A DNA stretch of 64,000 nt, taken from contig NZ_AQRA01000004.1 in the NCBI RefSeq assembly GCF_000626715.1, positions 434,001 to 498,000 on the forward strand, written 5' to 3'. The position numbers and the translations under genes are program-made. The notes below the pieces were generated by a model. It was not told where the DNA came from. It made no database searches and saw only the letters and a list, made by a program, of their open reading frames with translations. Source of the stretch: Aquimarina atlantica (GTDB lineage Bacteria > Bacteroidota > Bacteroidia > Flavobacteriales > Flavobacteriaceae). This document shows positions 26,276 to 34,855 of this stretch, in pieces (the first letter of the stretch is position 1; each line of letters begins with the position of its first letter).

Positions 26276-27517
26276 ATGAAAAAAAACAGACAACTAAACC
26301 AATGGCTTTGGAAATGGCACTTCATCGCAGGATTAATATCTCTTCCGTTTATCATCTTACTTTCTATAACAGGAGGATTATATTTATTTAAAGCAGATTA
26401 TGAAGCTTCCAAACATAAGGACATTAAAGAGGTAGTGGTTCAGGGAGCTCCTATTTCTCTTCAACAACAGTGGGAAATCGCAAACAAAAATGCTATAAAG
26501 AAACCCAATACAATGATTCTAACTTCTGCAGCTAACCAGGCCACAGAGTTTATATCAGGTCGTTTTGGTGGTAAAAGCAGTTTATATGTAAACCCATATT
26601 CGGGAGCTGTTTCTGGAGAAATTATCACCAGAGATACAACTATGTTTAAAATTAGAAAGCTGCATGGCGAATTGCTATCGGGTAAATTTGGAACCAAAAT
26701 CGTTGAACTTATTGCGAGTTGGATGATGGTTCTCATACTCACCGGGTTATATGTTTGGTGGCCCGATCGTGGTCGCAAAATAAAAGGTGTTTTTATACCC
26801 AGAATGAATGAGGGAAAAAGAACATTTTATAGAGATATACATGCTATTACAGGGTTTTGGATTTCTGGGTTATTACTCCTCATTCTGGCCGGTGGTTTTC
26901 CCTGGACAGATGTGGTTGGTGAAAATTTTAAACAACTCCAAAAAATAACCAATACTGGTTATCCTGCTACATGGAAAGGGCACCAATTACAATCAAAAGA
27001 CAAAGGAGATGCTTTAACATTGGATCAAATGGCAGCCAAAGCAGAGGATCTTCAACTTCCGGGAACAGTAATGATTCATTTTCCAAAAGGTCCTAAAAGT
27101 GTTTTTAGTGTATCTAATGTAAACCCATCTGATCTTAATACGCAAAAAAAGATCCATTTTGATCAATATTCTGGCCAGCAAATTCTATCTAATAATTGGG
27201 ATGATGTAGGTATTTTGATGCGTGGCCGAATGTGGGTTATGGCATTTCATCAAGGAGAATTTGGCGCCTGGAGCTGGTGGTTGATGCTACTAACCGCTAT
27301 AGCATTAACTATAATGAGTATCTCTGCATTGGTTTCTTATGTAATGCGAAAACGTAAAGGAAATTGGGGAATCCCAAAAGTACCTGTAACCTTTAAAATC
27401 GGATATGGAATCATGGTATCGATAGTAATTTTGGCTATCGTATTTCCTCTATTCGGAATAAGTCTCCTTTTGATCATCAGCACAGAATATCTAAGAGCTA
27501 AAATCAAAAAATCTTAA
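26276..27517 (+). CDS. PepSY-associated TM protein (siderophore reductase-like)
   Basis: This 413-aa inner-membrane protein has four main helices (about 18-38, 145-163, 193-213, 335-360) and a further hydrophobic pair at the C-terminus (about 370-405). Periplasmic PepSY-like segments lie between them. Conserved His residues near helices (WHFIAG, HGELLSG, DIHAITGF, FHQGEFG) are typical of the PepSY_TM family, some members of which reduce ferric siderophores. It lies 54 bp after the TonB receptor, across a perfect palindrome. The reductase role is inferred from the family and context. Confidence 0.85.
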   Translation: MKKNRQLNQWLWKWHFIAGLISLPFIILLSITGGLYLFKADYEASKHKDIKEVVVQGAPISLQQQWEIANKNAIKKPNTMILTSAANQATEFISGRFGGKSSLYVNPYSGAVSGEIITRDTTMFKIRKLHGELLSGKFGTKIVELIASWMMVLILTGLYVWWPDRGRKIKGVFIPRMNEGKRTFYRDIHAITGFWISGLLLLILAGGFPWTDVVGENFKQLQKITNTGYPATWKGHQLQSKDKGDALTLDQMAAKAEDLQLPGTVMIHFPKGPKSVFSVSNVNPSDLNTQKKIHFDQYSGQQILSNNWDDVGILMRGRMWVMAFHQGEFGAWSWWLMLLTAIALTIMSISALVSYVMRKRKGNWGIPKVPVTFKIGYGIMVSIVILAIVFPLFGISLLLIISTEYLRAKIKKS

Positions 27518-27521
27518 TCAA

Positions 27522-27665
27522 ATGTATATGTTAACTTATATTCTAATTACGGTAATTTCATGTTGTCTCCTTTATATTATTATACAAATGCATAAAATGA
27601 ATAAAATCGGACAGCAATACAAGCAAGCTAAACTTCACAAGAAAAAGGAAAAACAATATCTTTGA
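27522..27665 (+). CDS. Small single-helix membrane protein (47 aa)
   Basis: An ATG four bases after the PepSY stop opens a 47-codon frame. The N-terminal helix is MYMLTYILITVISCCLLYII with a Cys pair, and the tail is strongly basic (KQAKLHKKKEKQYL). The N-out/C-in topology follows from the positive-inside rule. Tight spacing implies translational coupling with the PepSY gene. It could be a small subunit of the uptake/reduction machinery; this is inferred from context. Confidence 0.6.
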   Translation: MYMLTYILITVISCCLLYIIIQMHKMNKIGQQYKQAKLHKKKEKQYL

Positions 27666-27706
27666 AACGTTTAGGCTATCAAAATAAAAACTTAAAAATT
27701 ACAATT

Positions 27707-28138
27707 ATGAAATCATCATTTTTATACTCAATTTCACTACTATTATTATTTATATCCTGTAATCAACTTTCTAAAGAAGAACAAGAGTTTGATACTCTCA
27801 TGCAAAAAGTAATTGATGTGCATGACGAAGTTATGCCAAAAATGGGAGAAATGAGTAGTCTTATTAAAGAGCTGGAAACTAAAATAGATACTACCGATCA
27901 AGGAAAATCATATGCAAAAGCGCAACAAGATGTAAAGGATGCTTATGATTTTATGATGACCTGGATGAGTGATTTTAGTGATAAATTCCCTCATGAGGAA
28001 GAAGGCAGTACAACAGATCCGGAAAAAGTATCATCACAAATAAAGCTGCTTAAGGAAGAAGAAATTAAAGTGAATTCTTTAAAGGATCAAATCAATTCTA
28101 GTATTAAAAATGCAAAGCAATTATTAGAAAAGTCATAA
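27707..28138 (+). CDS. Helical lipoprotein of unknown function
   Basis: This 143-aa protein has a lipoprotein signal MKSSFLYSISLLLLFISC (Cys18). The mature part is acidic and helical with coiled-coil character (about 25-140), including a repeated heptad-like Lys/Glu pattern and DFMMTWMSDF. I recall viral-A-type-inclusion-like or 'transposase-like' names for such proteins, but those names mean little. ATG 27707 is chosen over TTG 27662, which would put 15 residues before the lipoprotein signal. It lies 41 bp after the small membrane protein gene, probably in the same operon. Confidence 0.75.
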   Translation: MKSSFLYSISLLLLFISCNQLSKEEQEFDTLMQKVIDVHDEVMPKMGEMSSLIKELETKIDTTDQGKSYAKAQQDVKDAYDFMMTWMSDFSDKFPHEEEGSTTDPEKVSSQIKLLKEEEIKVNSLKDQINSSIKNAKQLLEKS

Positions 28139-28207
28139 CGACCGGTTGCCGTGTTATTTATAAAAATGTTTTACTTTAGCAATTGCAACAAATCATATTA
28201 AAGATCA

Positions 28208-29032
28208 ATGAAAAAAATTATTTTATTTGTTTGTGTATTGTTTATTTCGACTTTGTCTATTCATGCACAGAAAAAAAAGGACCTTCTTGAAGAAATAGAT
28301 AAACTAAGAAAGGAATTAAAAACTACTGAAGCCGAGTTAAATGATTCTCGTAAAAAGGAAAAAGCAACATTAACTCAGGTAAAAACGATGGAAGCCCAAG
28401 TAAAGGATCTAAAAGAAACTAATGCTTCTCTTTTAACCAATATGAGTAGTTTTACTGAGCTATCGAATCAGAAAGCTAAAAACTTAGAAACTTCTCTTAA
28501 AAGCCTTCAGGAAAAAGATAAACAAATTAAGACCATAAACGATGCAATTGGAAAAACTGATTCTACCAAACTAGCCACGTTAACGGTTTTAAAAAATGCA
28601 CTTGGTAGTGATGCTAATATTGCCGTACAAAACGGAGCTGTGTTAATCACTCTGGCTAATACACTATTGTTTGGTGAAGATGATAATAATTGCGTTATCG
28701 AAGATAAAGCAAAAGGTGTTCTAGGAAAGATAGCAAATGCTTTAAATGCAAAACCTGATTTAAAAATCATTGTCGAAGGAAATAGCAATGCGATTAAATT
28801 TAAAGACAAAAGTATTAGCGATAATTGGGATCTTAGTACAAAGCAAGCTGCATCGGTAGTAAGAGCACTACAAAATGATTTTAAAGTTGATCCAAAAAGA
28901 ATGGATGTTTTGGGAAAAAGTGAATACGGTTCACAAAGTATAGAAACTGCTACCAGAATCATAATTGATCCAAAGTTTGACGAGTTCTATGGGCTTGTTA
29001 AAGAGAATATGAAAAACGGATCCAAAAAATAG
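28208..29032 (+). CDS. OmpA-like protein with coiled coil
   Basis: This 274-aa protein has a signal peptide cut after SIHAQ (about residue 21). A long coiled coil (about 24-115) follows, then an OmpA/MotB-like peptidoglycan-binding domain (about 145-250) with VLGKIANALNAKPDLKIIVEGNSN, a STKQAASVVRAL helix and RMDVLGKSEYG. The usual NxDRR-type tail is degenerate (IETATRIIIDP). It likely tethers the envelope to peptidoglycan. A strong terminator follows, so it ends its transcription unit. Confidence 0.85.
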   Translation: MKKIILFVCVLFISTLSIHAQKKKDLLEEIDKLRKELKTTEAELNDSRKKEKATLTQVKTMEAQVKDLKETNASLLTNMSSFTELSNQKAKNLETSLKSLQEKDKQIKTINDAIGKTDSTKLATLTVLKNALGSDANIAVQNGAVLITLANTLLFGEDDNNCVIEDKAKGVLGKIANALNAKPDLKIIVEGNSNAIKFKDKSISDNWDLSTKQAASVVRALQNDFKVDPKRMDVLGKSEYGSQSIETATRIIIDPKFDEFYGLVKENMKNGSKK

Positions 29033-29056
29033 AAATACTCCTATTTTTATATAAGA

Positions 29057-29084
29057 CACCCGATCCTTGTGATCGGGTTTTTTA
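29057..29084 (+). terminator. Rho-independent terminator
   Basis: CCCGATC (29059-29065), loop CTTGT, GATCGGG (29071-29077), then six Ts. Textbook terminator for the OmpA-like gene. Confidence 0.9.
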
Positions 29085-29170
29085 GTACAAAAACCTAACA
29101 AAATACAGGTTTTAAGCTCTACTTTTAGCGTTTTACCCCTATCCCCAGTATCTTCATAAAAATGAGCTCA

Positions 29171-29219
29171 TTTTGAAAAAAGAAAGTAAATTATTATATT
29201 TACGTAACTGATTACGTAA
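29171..29219 (+). promoter_or_regulatory. MarR-GNAT gene promoter overlapped by twin palindromic operator
   Basis: TTTTG (29171-29175), a 19-bp spacer and TATATTTA (29195-29202) fit the Bacteroidota -33/-7 layout, with one mismatch in the -7 box. Two copies of the palindrome TTACGTAA (29200-29207 and 29212-29219) start 12 bp apart and overlap the -7 end and the start-site region. The second copy ends 12 bp before ATG 29232. This looks like a MarR autorepression operator. Confidence 0.6.
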
Positions 29220-29231
29220 TTAATTATACAT

Positions 29232-30185
29232 ATGAATTTTTTTGATAATATTGGTATTATAGCAATTGGCACCAGGCTTAGAATGTTAAGCGAAAAGATG
29301 ACAGAAGATGCTACAAAAATTTATGAAATGTATAATGTAGATTTAAAACCAAAATGGTTTCCTGTGTTTTATGTTCTATCTCAGAATGGCGAAAAATCTA
29401 TCACTGCCATAGCCAATGAGATTGGTCACTCTCATCCCTCTGTTAGTAAAATTGTTCGGGAGATGGTTAAGGAACAAATTTTATGTGAAAAAAAAGACAA
29501 AAATGATGGAAGAAAGAATAACATCGCGCTAGCTCCTAAAGGCAGACAGATCGCAAATCATATTAAAGATCAATATATCGATGTACAAAAAGCTGTAGAA
29601 GTTACCTTAAATCAAAGTAGGCACAACATGTGGCATGCTATCGAAGAATTCGAATTTCTTTTGAATCAAAAATCAATGTTTCATCGTGTTAAAGAAGAAA
29701 AAAAGCTTAGAGAAATAAAAAAGGTTGAGATCGTTCCTTATGAGTCTAAATATAGAACTTCGTTCAAAAACCTTAATGAAGAATGGATTACTACCTTTTT
29801 TAAGATGGAAGAAGCCGATCGTAAAGCTTTGGATAACCCAAAAGAGTACATTTTAGACAAAGGGGGCGAAATAATTGTCGCATTATACGAAAAAGAACCC
29901 GTTGGTGTATGTGCCTTGATAAAAATGGATGATCCTCATTACGACTTTGAACTTGCCAAAATGGCTGTTTCTCCGCAAGCCAAAGGTAAAGGTATAGGTT
30001 GGTTATTAGGAAAAGCTATAATTAAAAAAGCACAATCGCTAAATGCTCAAAAAATATATTTAGAAAGCAATACCGTATTAAAACCAGCGATTAATCTATA
30101 TCATAAGCTAGGTTTTAATAAAGTAGTAGGGCACTCAACTCCATACGAGCGATGTAATATCCAAATGGAATTGATATTAAACTAA
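29232..30185 (+). CDS. MarR regulator fused to GNAT acetyltransferase
   Basis: This 317-aa protein has an N-terminal MarR winged-helix domain (residues about 1-150; SITAIANEIGHSHPSVSKIVREMVKE is the recognition region, followed by the KKDKNDGRKNNIAL wing). A C-terminal GNAT domain follows (about 165-317; KMAVSPQAKGKGIGWLLGKAI with the KGKGIG acetyl-CoA loop, then LYHKLGF). This fusion is a known bacterial architecture. It probably represses its own gene through the TTACGTAA pair directly upstream and may couple a ligand to acetylation. The substrate is unknown. Confidence 0.92.
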   Translation: MNFFDNIGIIAIGTRLRMLSEKMTEDATKIYEMYNVDLKPKWFPVFYVLSQNGEKSITAIANEIGHSHPSVSKIVREMVKEQILCEKKDKNDGRKNNIALAPKGRQIANHIKDQYIDVQKAVEVTLNQSRHNMWHAIEEFEFLLNQKSMFHRVKEEKKLREIKKVEIVPYESKYRTSFKNLNEEWITTFFKMEEADRKALDNPKEYILDKGGEIIVALYEKEPVGVCALIKMDDPHYDFELAKMAVSPQAKGKGIGWLLGKAIIKKAQSLNAQKIYLESNTVLKPAINLYHKLGFNKVVGHSTPYERCNIQMELILN

Positions 30186-30619
30186 AAATGGCTATAATCT
30201 CGGCGTTAGGCAGGAGTTGAATCTAAAAATCCTTTCATAATGGATTTGTTTACTTGTTTTACCTCAGCTCCTCCACGCCGAATCATAGCCTATATTCTTT
30301 TAGAATACATAATTCTGGTCTTAAAAATAATAATTTGAATCTGTATTCCTATTCAGAAATTAAAGATTTGAATGCATTTGATATATAATGCAGATAGAAC
30401 AATAATAATTGCAAAGTTATTATTTCTCAAAAAAGAAGTGTCTGTTTTTTGAGAAATCAATGCATTTCAGAAATTTCGACAGAAATAAAACCAATCATCC
30501 GATCACATATAGATTACTTAAAATCAACATTTTAACAATATCATAAAAGCTAATCAAGTTCATTTTATCTCACCTTTTTTTCGTAACTTAATAAGATACT
30601 CACTTTAAACCTCTCAATC
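30186..30619. other. Intergenic region with long imperfect hairpin
   Basis: This 434-bp gap contains a nested inverted repeat at 30190-30290. The rest is AT-rich and presumably carries the promoter of the gene at 30620. No further gene was seen. Confidence 0.6.
30190..30290. repeat. Nested 101-bp hairpin-forming element
   Basis: Four arms nest in order: GGCTAT/ATAGCC (30190-30195 with 30285-30290), CGGCG/CGCCG (30201-30205 with 30276-30280), GGAGTTGA/TCAGCTCC (30213-30220 with 30264-30271, one G-U pair) and AAATCC/GGATTT (30227-30232 with 30242-30247). It starts 4 bp after the MarR-GNAT stop. It may be a terminator-like mRNA end, a structured RNA, or a small palindromic mobile element. Confidence 0.55.
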
Positions 30620-31066
30620 ATGAAAACCTTAGTACTGATTCTATTAGGGGTGTGCTTTTATTCTGCTGTTATGCAACAGAATAAAACTACCGATATTGAG
30701 CCTTATAACCTTGAAGGTGTTTGGGAACTTAAACATCAGTTTCTTTATGATCATAATCAAATAAGCGATACGATCTTAAATCAAAATGGATATCGCCAGG
30801 TAAAAATGTATAGCAAAGAAAAAGTGATGTGGACCCGCTTTGATCCAAAAGACAATAACGAATGGTTTGGTTATGGTACTTACATCATCAAAGATGGTAT
30901 CCTTGAAGAACGTTTAGAATATGCTTCTGGACCAATGATGAAAATTGTAGATACCATTCAAGTTTTTAGATTTGAACTAATGATGGATTCTAACTCTTAT
31001 CAACAAATTAATATTGATAAAAACGGGCAGTATACACTTGCCGAAAACTACAGTAGAATCGAATAA
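30620..31066 (+). CDS. Small secreted lipocalin-like protein
   Basis: This 148-aa protein has a short signal peptide (about residues 1-18). The mature part starts with YNLEGVWELKHQ, the GxW motif seen at the start of lipocalin-like beta barrels. Alternating strands follow (QVKMYSKEKVMWTRF, WFGYGTYIIKDGILEERLEY, IQVFRFELMM). I cannot name a specific family. It stands alone with a strong terminator after it. Confidence 0.75.
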   Translation: MKTLVLILLGVCFYSAVMQQNKTTDIEPYNLEGVWELKHQFLYDHNQISDTILNQNGYRQVKMYSKEKVMWTRFDPKDNNEWFGYGTYIIKDGILEERLEYASGPMMKIVDTIQVFRFELMMDSNSYQQINIDKNGQYTLAENYSRIE

Positions 31067-31095
31067 ACTCTTTTTAAGAAAATTAGATCAAAAAC

Positions 31096-31123
31096 AATGG
31101 AGTCCAGATATCTGGACTCCATT
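31096..31123. terminator. Bidirectional terminator, perfect 28-bp palindrome
   Basis: The 14-bp arm AATGGAGTCCAGAT is perfectly inverted; A-rich and T-rich flanks serve both strands. It lies between the lipocalin-like gene and the convergent LPMO-chitinase gene. Confidence 0.8.
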
Positions 31124-31155
31124 TTTAAACAATACACTTAGAAAATTAAAACAAA

Positions 31156-34100
31156 TTACTCTCTAATTATTTTACCCGTTGTCTTGTTTTTGGAAACTGT
31201 AATCGTATAAAAATACATTCCCGATTCTAGTTCACCGATATCAAAACTCTTAACACTTTCTCCTCTTTGAAGCCTGTCATTTTCAATACTATAAACTTCA
31301 ACCCCATTCGTATTAAATATCTGGAATCTGAAATAATCAGAACCTGATTTAGAAATGGCACTATCTAAAGCAACGTTAATTACGTTTCCAGAAATAGGAT
31401 TAGGAAATACCTTCCCTATACTATTTTGTGCATTAGCAGCTCTGGCACCTAATCCATTTAAATATGCTCTATGACTCGAAGAAAAAGTAGAATTATTTAC
31501 CAAATCCCAATTTATAGACCAGGTCATTAAACCTCTAAAACTAGGATATGTAGAATTGGTAGTATACGTTCTTCCAGGATACGAAGTTCCCTTAATCAAA
31601 TAATCAAGAGCTTGTTGTACAACTGCTTCAGAAGTATATCCGCTTCCTGCTGCTTGAGTAGTAGCGGGCAACCCAATCGCAACCTGATCTGCTCTAAGGC
31701 CAGGGAACGTAAGTCCTGTTTGAGCAACCGGGAAACCAGTAATTAACATTTCTGCCATAGCTACATGAAAATCTGCAGTGGCTGGCTGATATATTTTTCC
31801 ATCTCTACCAAACATAGAACCTGTATTATAGTGCTGAACATGGATATAATCCATTTCATTACGTAATGCATGAATTACAGGCAAATACGCTCCAAAAATT
31901 CCAGAATAATTTCCATAAGCACCTTGTACATAGGCTGTTTCTGGAGCCATGCTTAATATAAATCTATTTGCCCCAATATTGGTTCTAATAACTTTTGTAG
32001 CCGAAATAAGGTTTTTGATTTTTGCTGTAGTTGGATTCCTAAAATCAGAATCTCCGCTATCCAGTGAAAGGGAGCTTCCTTCCAAATCTATATCCAATCC
32101 ATTGAAACCATATGTATTGATAATATTGGTCATAGAACTTATAAATAAATTCTTTTCTGCTTCACTATTCAATTCTACTCTTGCATTAGCACCTCCAATA
32201 GAAATTAGTACTTTTTGTCCTCTACTCTTTACAGTAGCAACATCATCTATAAAAGCCTGAGTATTTCCATTATAAATACTATATGGACTAAATTGCATAT
32301 CGGCTGTACTTCCTGCTTTAGGTTCTGCAAATGCAACACAAATCACATCCCAATCTCTGGATACTTCGCTCAGTCTTGGAGTAGTAGAGCCATTATCAAA
32401 ATTATGCCAGTATCCTACCAATATTTTTCCTGGTAAATCATTATTTCCTCCTCCTGTACTACTTCTAATTACAACTGGATCAGAAGTGGTTTGGTTATTC
32501 TCATTATCGGTTGCTACCGCAGTTAAAGAATAACTACCAGATTGTGCATTGGTAATGGTATAAGAATACGGATTGGTAGTGTCTTCTCCTAGTTTTGTAG
32601 TGCCATTAAAGAACTCTACTTTAGTAACGGTTCCATCATCTGTTGCGGTTGCGTTAACAACAACTGAACTACCTGCAGTATATGTTGCTCCATTTGAAGG
32701 CGATGTGATATTTACTACAGGAGCACCGCCTGTTCCTCCTCCACAATCACCTGTTTTTGACCAGGCATCCTGCCAATGAGCTCCGGTACCTGGTGCATAT
32801 GCCCATGCTGCTGCAGAAGAACACCACCCAGGGATATTACATTTAAACTTCTCTCCTTCGTTTTGTACTTCCTGATCTTTGCTATATGAAGTTCCTGCAA
32901 CATATTGTGGTAACCCATCACAATTACCATTTCCTACTGTAGTTACAGAAATCGATATCGCAGAAGATGTTGAAGTAGCTCCACTATTATCAGTAGCTTT
33001 TGCTGTTAATGTATAATTTCCTACAGAAGCATTAGAAATTGTATATGTATAAGGGCTACTAGTATCCTCTCCCAGTTTTGTGGTTCCATTAAAGAACTCT
33101 ACTTTGGTAATAGTTCCGTCACTATCAGAAGCATTTGCTGTAACAGAAATTGAAGTCCCTTCGTTAAAAGAGTCATTATTATTGGGCGAAGTAATCGTAA
33201 CTGTTGGAGGAGTATTATTAACTCCATTAACGGTAATATTTATTACAGATGATGTAGTCGATGCTCCCTGGTTATCGGTTGCCTTGGCAGTTATTGCATA
33301 ATTTCCTGCAGAGATATTTTGCCAAACATATTCGTAAGGACCAGAAGCATCTTCTCCTAGTTTTGTGGTTCCGTTAAAGAATTCTACTTTAGATACTGTA
33401 CCATCTGTATCTGCTGCATTAGCAGATATTGTTACAGATGCTCCTTCCTGAAACGAGCTATTGTTATTTGGAGAAGTAATACTTACCGTAGGACTCATAT
33501 TAGGAGTACTACCGGTACAATCTCCTGTTTTTGACCAGGCATCTTGCCAGTGCGCGCCAGTACCCGGTGCATATGCCCATGCCGCAGCAGAAGAACACCA
33601 CCCAGGAATATTACATTTGAATTTTTCTCCTTCATTTTGTACTTCCTGATCTTTGCTATACGAAGTACCTGCAACATATTGTGGTATTCCTGAACAGTTT
33701 CCTCCTCCGGTATCAGCAAGTGTAGTTGCAGTTGCAGTATTACTAAAATCAGATTGATTATTTGCAGCATCCTTTGCTTTTATTCTAAAAGAATAAGAAG
33801 TGTTTGCTGTTAAGCCAGTTACTTGATAAGAAGTACCAGTTGCAGTCGCAACAATAGTATTTCCTTGATATATATCATATCCCGTTACAGCTACATTATC
33901 GGTAGCGGCATTCCAGGCAAGATCTACTGTAGTTTGTGTAGCATTTGATGCTCCTAGACCAGTAGGAACAGAAGGTGCCTGTGTATCAGTATCTCCTCCA
34001 TCAAAATTGATGTCACTAGTCGAATAAAATGCCTCTGGGCTGTCTGATCTTTGCCAAATACTATAAATAACATGTTTACCCGTCCTAGCAGGAAGTGTTA

Positions 34101-34644
34101 CCGGAATATTAACAATCCTTTCTGCTGCACTTGGTGGTGTTCGTACTAAAAGTTCAAGGCTATCCCACGTTAATGGCTGGTCGGGTGTCCAGCTTGCTTT
34201 GGTTATATAAACTTCATAATAAGCAGTTGCATGAGGAGCATGATTTGTCCAAGTAACTGTAAATGGTCCTGGAGAAACTTTTGTCGACACCCAATCAGAT
34301 CTAACTTGATCCATGCCTCCGTATTTTTCAGGCCTTCCACCGCTAGCCAGATTTCCATCCATCACATATTGCTGATGATTACCATTAGCATTCGCTTGAT
34401 TAATTTCACTCCAATCATATAATGGCTGTGTACCATGAGAAGCTACTGCTGCAACACAAGCCGCAGAATCCGGACTTTCAGGGTCTTCCTGAAAACAATT
34501 CCAAACACGACTTGGTGGGTATGTTACTGTGCCATGGGGGAAAACAGATAGAATTACTGTTAGAAATAAGGTCGTACAAATTAACTGTCGCCATGAACAA
34601 TTAATTTTAATAAAATTTACTGAGTTTGTGTGTGTTTTAAACAT
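31156..34644 (-). CDS. Secreted LPMO (AA10)-GH18 chitinase fusion with CBMs and T9SS tail
   Basis: This 1162-aa two-catalyst enzyme has a signal peptide ending before His37, which becomes the N-terminal ligand of the copper histidine brace. AA10 domain 37-213 has second His138 in APHATAYYEVY. Then follow FnIII (about 218-307), a chitin-binding module (317-376), two Ig-like Big_7 domains (about 382-568), a second nearly identical CBM (575-634), a third Big_7, GH18 (about 739-1065, catalytic Glu in FNGLDIDLEG near residue 854) and a T9SS tail (about 1080-1162). The LPMO would cut crystalline chitin oxidatively and the GH18 process the ends. It lies downstream of the GH18 gene on the same strand. 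Confidence 0.93.
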   Translation of the reverse strand: MFKTHTNSVNFIKINCSWRQLICTTLFLTVILSVFPHGTVTYPPSRVWNCFQEDPESPDSAACVAAVASHGTQPLYDWSEINQANANGNHQQYVMDGNLASGGRPEKYGGMDQVRSDWVSTKVSPGPFTVTWTNHAPHATAYYEVYITKASWTPDQPLTWDSLELLVRTPPSAAERIVNIPVTLPARTGKHVIYSIWQRSDSPEAFYSTSDINFDGGDTDTQAPSVPTGLGASNATQTTVDLAWNAATDNVAVTGYDIYQGNTIVATATGTSYQVTGLTANTSYSFRIKAKDAANNQSDFSNTATATTLADTGGGNCSGIPQYVAGTSYSKDQEVQNEGEKFKCNIPGWCSSAAAWAYAPGTGAHWQDAWSKTGDCTGSTPNMSPTVSITSPNNNSSFQEGASVTISANAADTDGTVSKVEFFNGTTKLGEDASGPYEYVWQNISAGNYAITAKATDNQGASTTSSVINITVNGVNNTPPTVTITSPNNNDSFNEGTSISVTANASDSDGTITKVEFFNGTTKLGEDTSSPYTYTISNASVGNYTLTAKATDNSGATSTSSAISISVTTVGNGNCDGLPQYVAGTSYSKDQEVQNEGEKFKCNIPGWCSSAAAWAYAPGTGAHWQDAWSKTGDCGGGTGGAPVVNITSPSNGATYTAGSSVVVNATATDDGTVTKVEFFNGTTKLGEDTTNPYSYTITNAQSGSYSLTAVATDNENNQTTSDPVVIRSSTGGGNNDLPGKILVGYWHNFDNGSTTPRLSEVSRDWDVICVAFAEPKAGSTADMQFSPYSIYNGNTQAFIDDVATVKSRGQKVLISIGGANARVELNSEAEKNLFISSMTNIINTYGFNGLDIDLEGSSLSLDSGDSDFRNPTTAKIKNLISATKVIRTNIGANRFILSMAPETAYVQGAYGNYSGIFGAYLPVIHALRNEMDYIHVQHYNTGSMFGRDGKIYQPATADFHVAMAEMLITGFPVAQTGLTFPGLRADQVAIGLPATTQAAGSGYTSEAVVQQALDYLIKGTSYPGRTYTTNSTYPSFRGLMTWSINWDLVNNSTFSSSHRAYLNGLGARAANAQNSIGKVFPNPISGNVINVALDSAISKSGSDYFRFQIFNTNGVEVYSIENDRLQRGESVKSFDIGELESGMYFYTITVSKNKTTGKIIRE
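32743..32922 (-). repeat. Shared 180-bp chitin-binding module, copy A
   Basis: Encodes a 60-aa Cys-flanked module (CDGLPQYVAGTSYS ... GWCSS ... SKTGDC), nearly identical to copies B, C and D. It resembles CBM5/12- or CBM73-type chitin binding by its aromatic and Cys pattern. It lies just before the third Big_7 and the GH18 domain of the LPMO fusion. Confidence 0.85.
33517..33696 (-). repeat. Shared 180-bp chitin-binding module, copy B
   Basis: Second copy in the LPMO-GH18 fusion, directly after the FnIII domain. The residues match copy A except near the N-terminal Cys (CSGIPQ instead of CDGLPQ). Confidence 0.85.
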
Positions 34645-34727
34645 GGTTTTACTATTTAAGTGTTATATCGAAATATACAAGCACTCGAATTGACGAATTT
34701 TGAGACTCAAAAACATCAATACGCACA

Positions 34728-34755
34728 ATGGGTTGATAAATAATTCAACCCATCA
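34728..34755. promoter_or_regulatory. 9-bp inverted repeat upstream of the LPMO fusion gene
   Basis: ATGGGTTGA and TCAACCCAT flank a short AT-rich loop about 85 bp before ATG 34644. There is no U-tract on either side, so an operator or leader hairpin is as likely as a terminator. Confidence 0.35.
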
Positions 34756-34799
34756 AAAAATCTGTAATCGTAATTTATATAATAAGATTCTTAATAGTA

Positions 34800-34840
34800 G
34801 TAACCATAAAAGGGTAGAAGAAATACCCTTTTATGGTTAC
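34800..34840 (-). terminator. Strong 17-bp hairpin after the GH18 gene
   Basis: GTAACCATAAAAGGGTA (34800-34816) pairs perfectly with 34824-34840 across a 7-nt loop, 16 bp past the stop of the GH18 gene. The minus-strand side has no long U-tract, so it may also protect the mRNA end. Confidence 0.6.
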
Positions 34841-34855
34841 AAAAACTATTTTAAA

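Noticed and set aside
22800-29162. 16-bp identity CCAGTATCTTCATAAA near 22799 and 29145
   Set aside because: The flanks do not match and one or two such matches are expected by chance in a window of this size.
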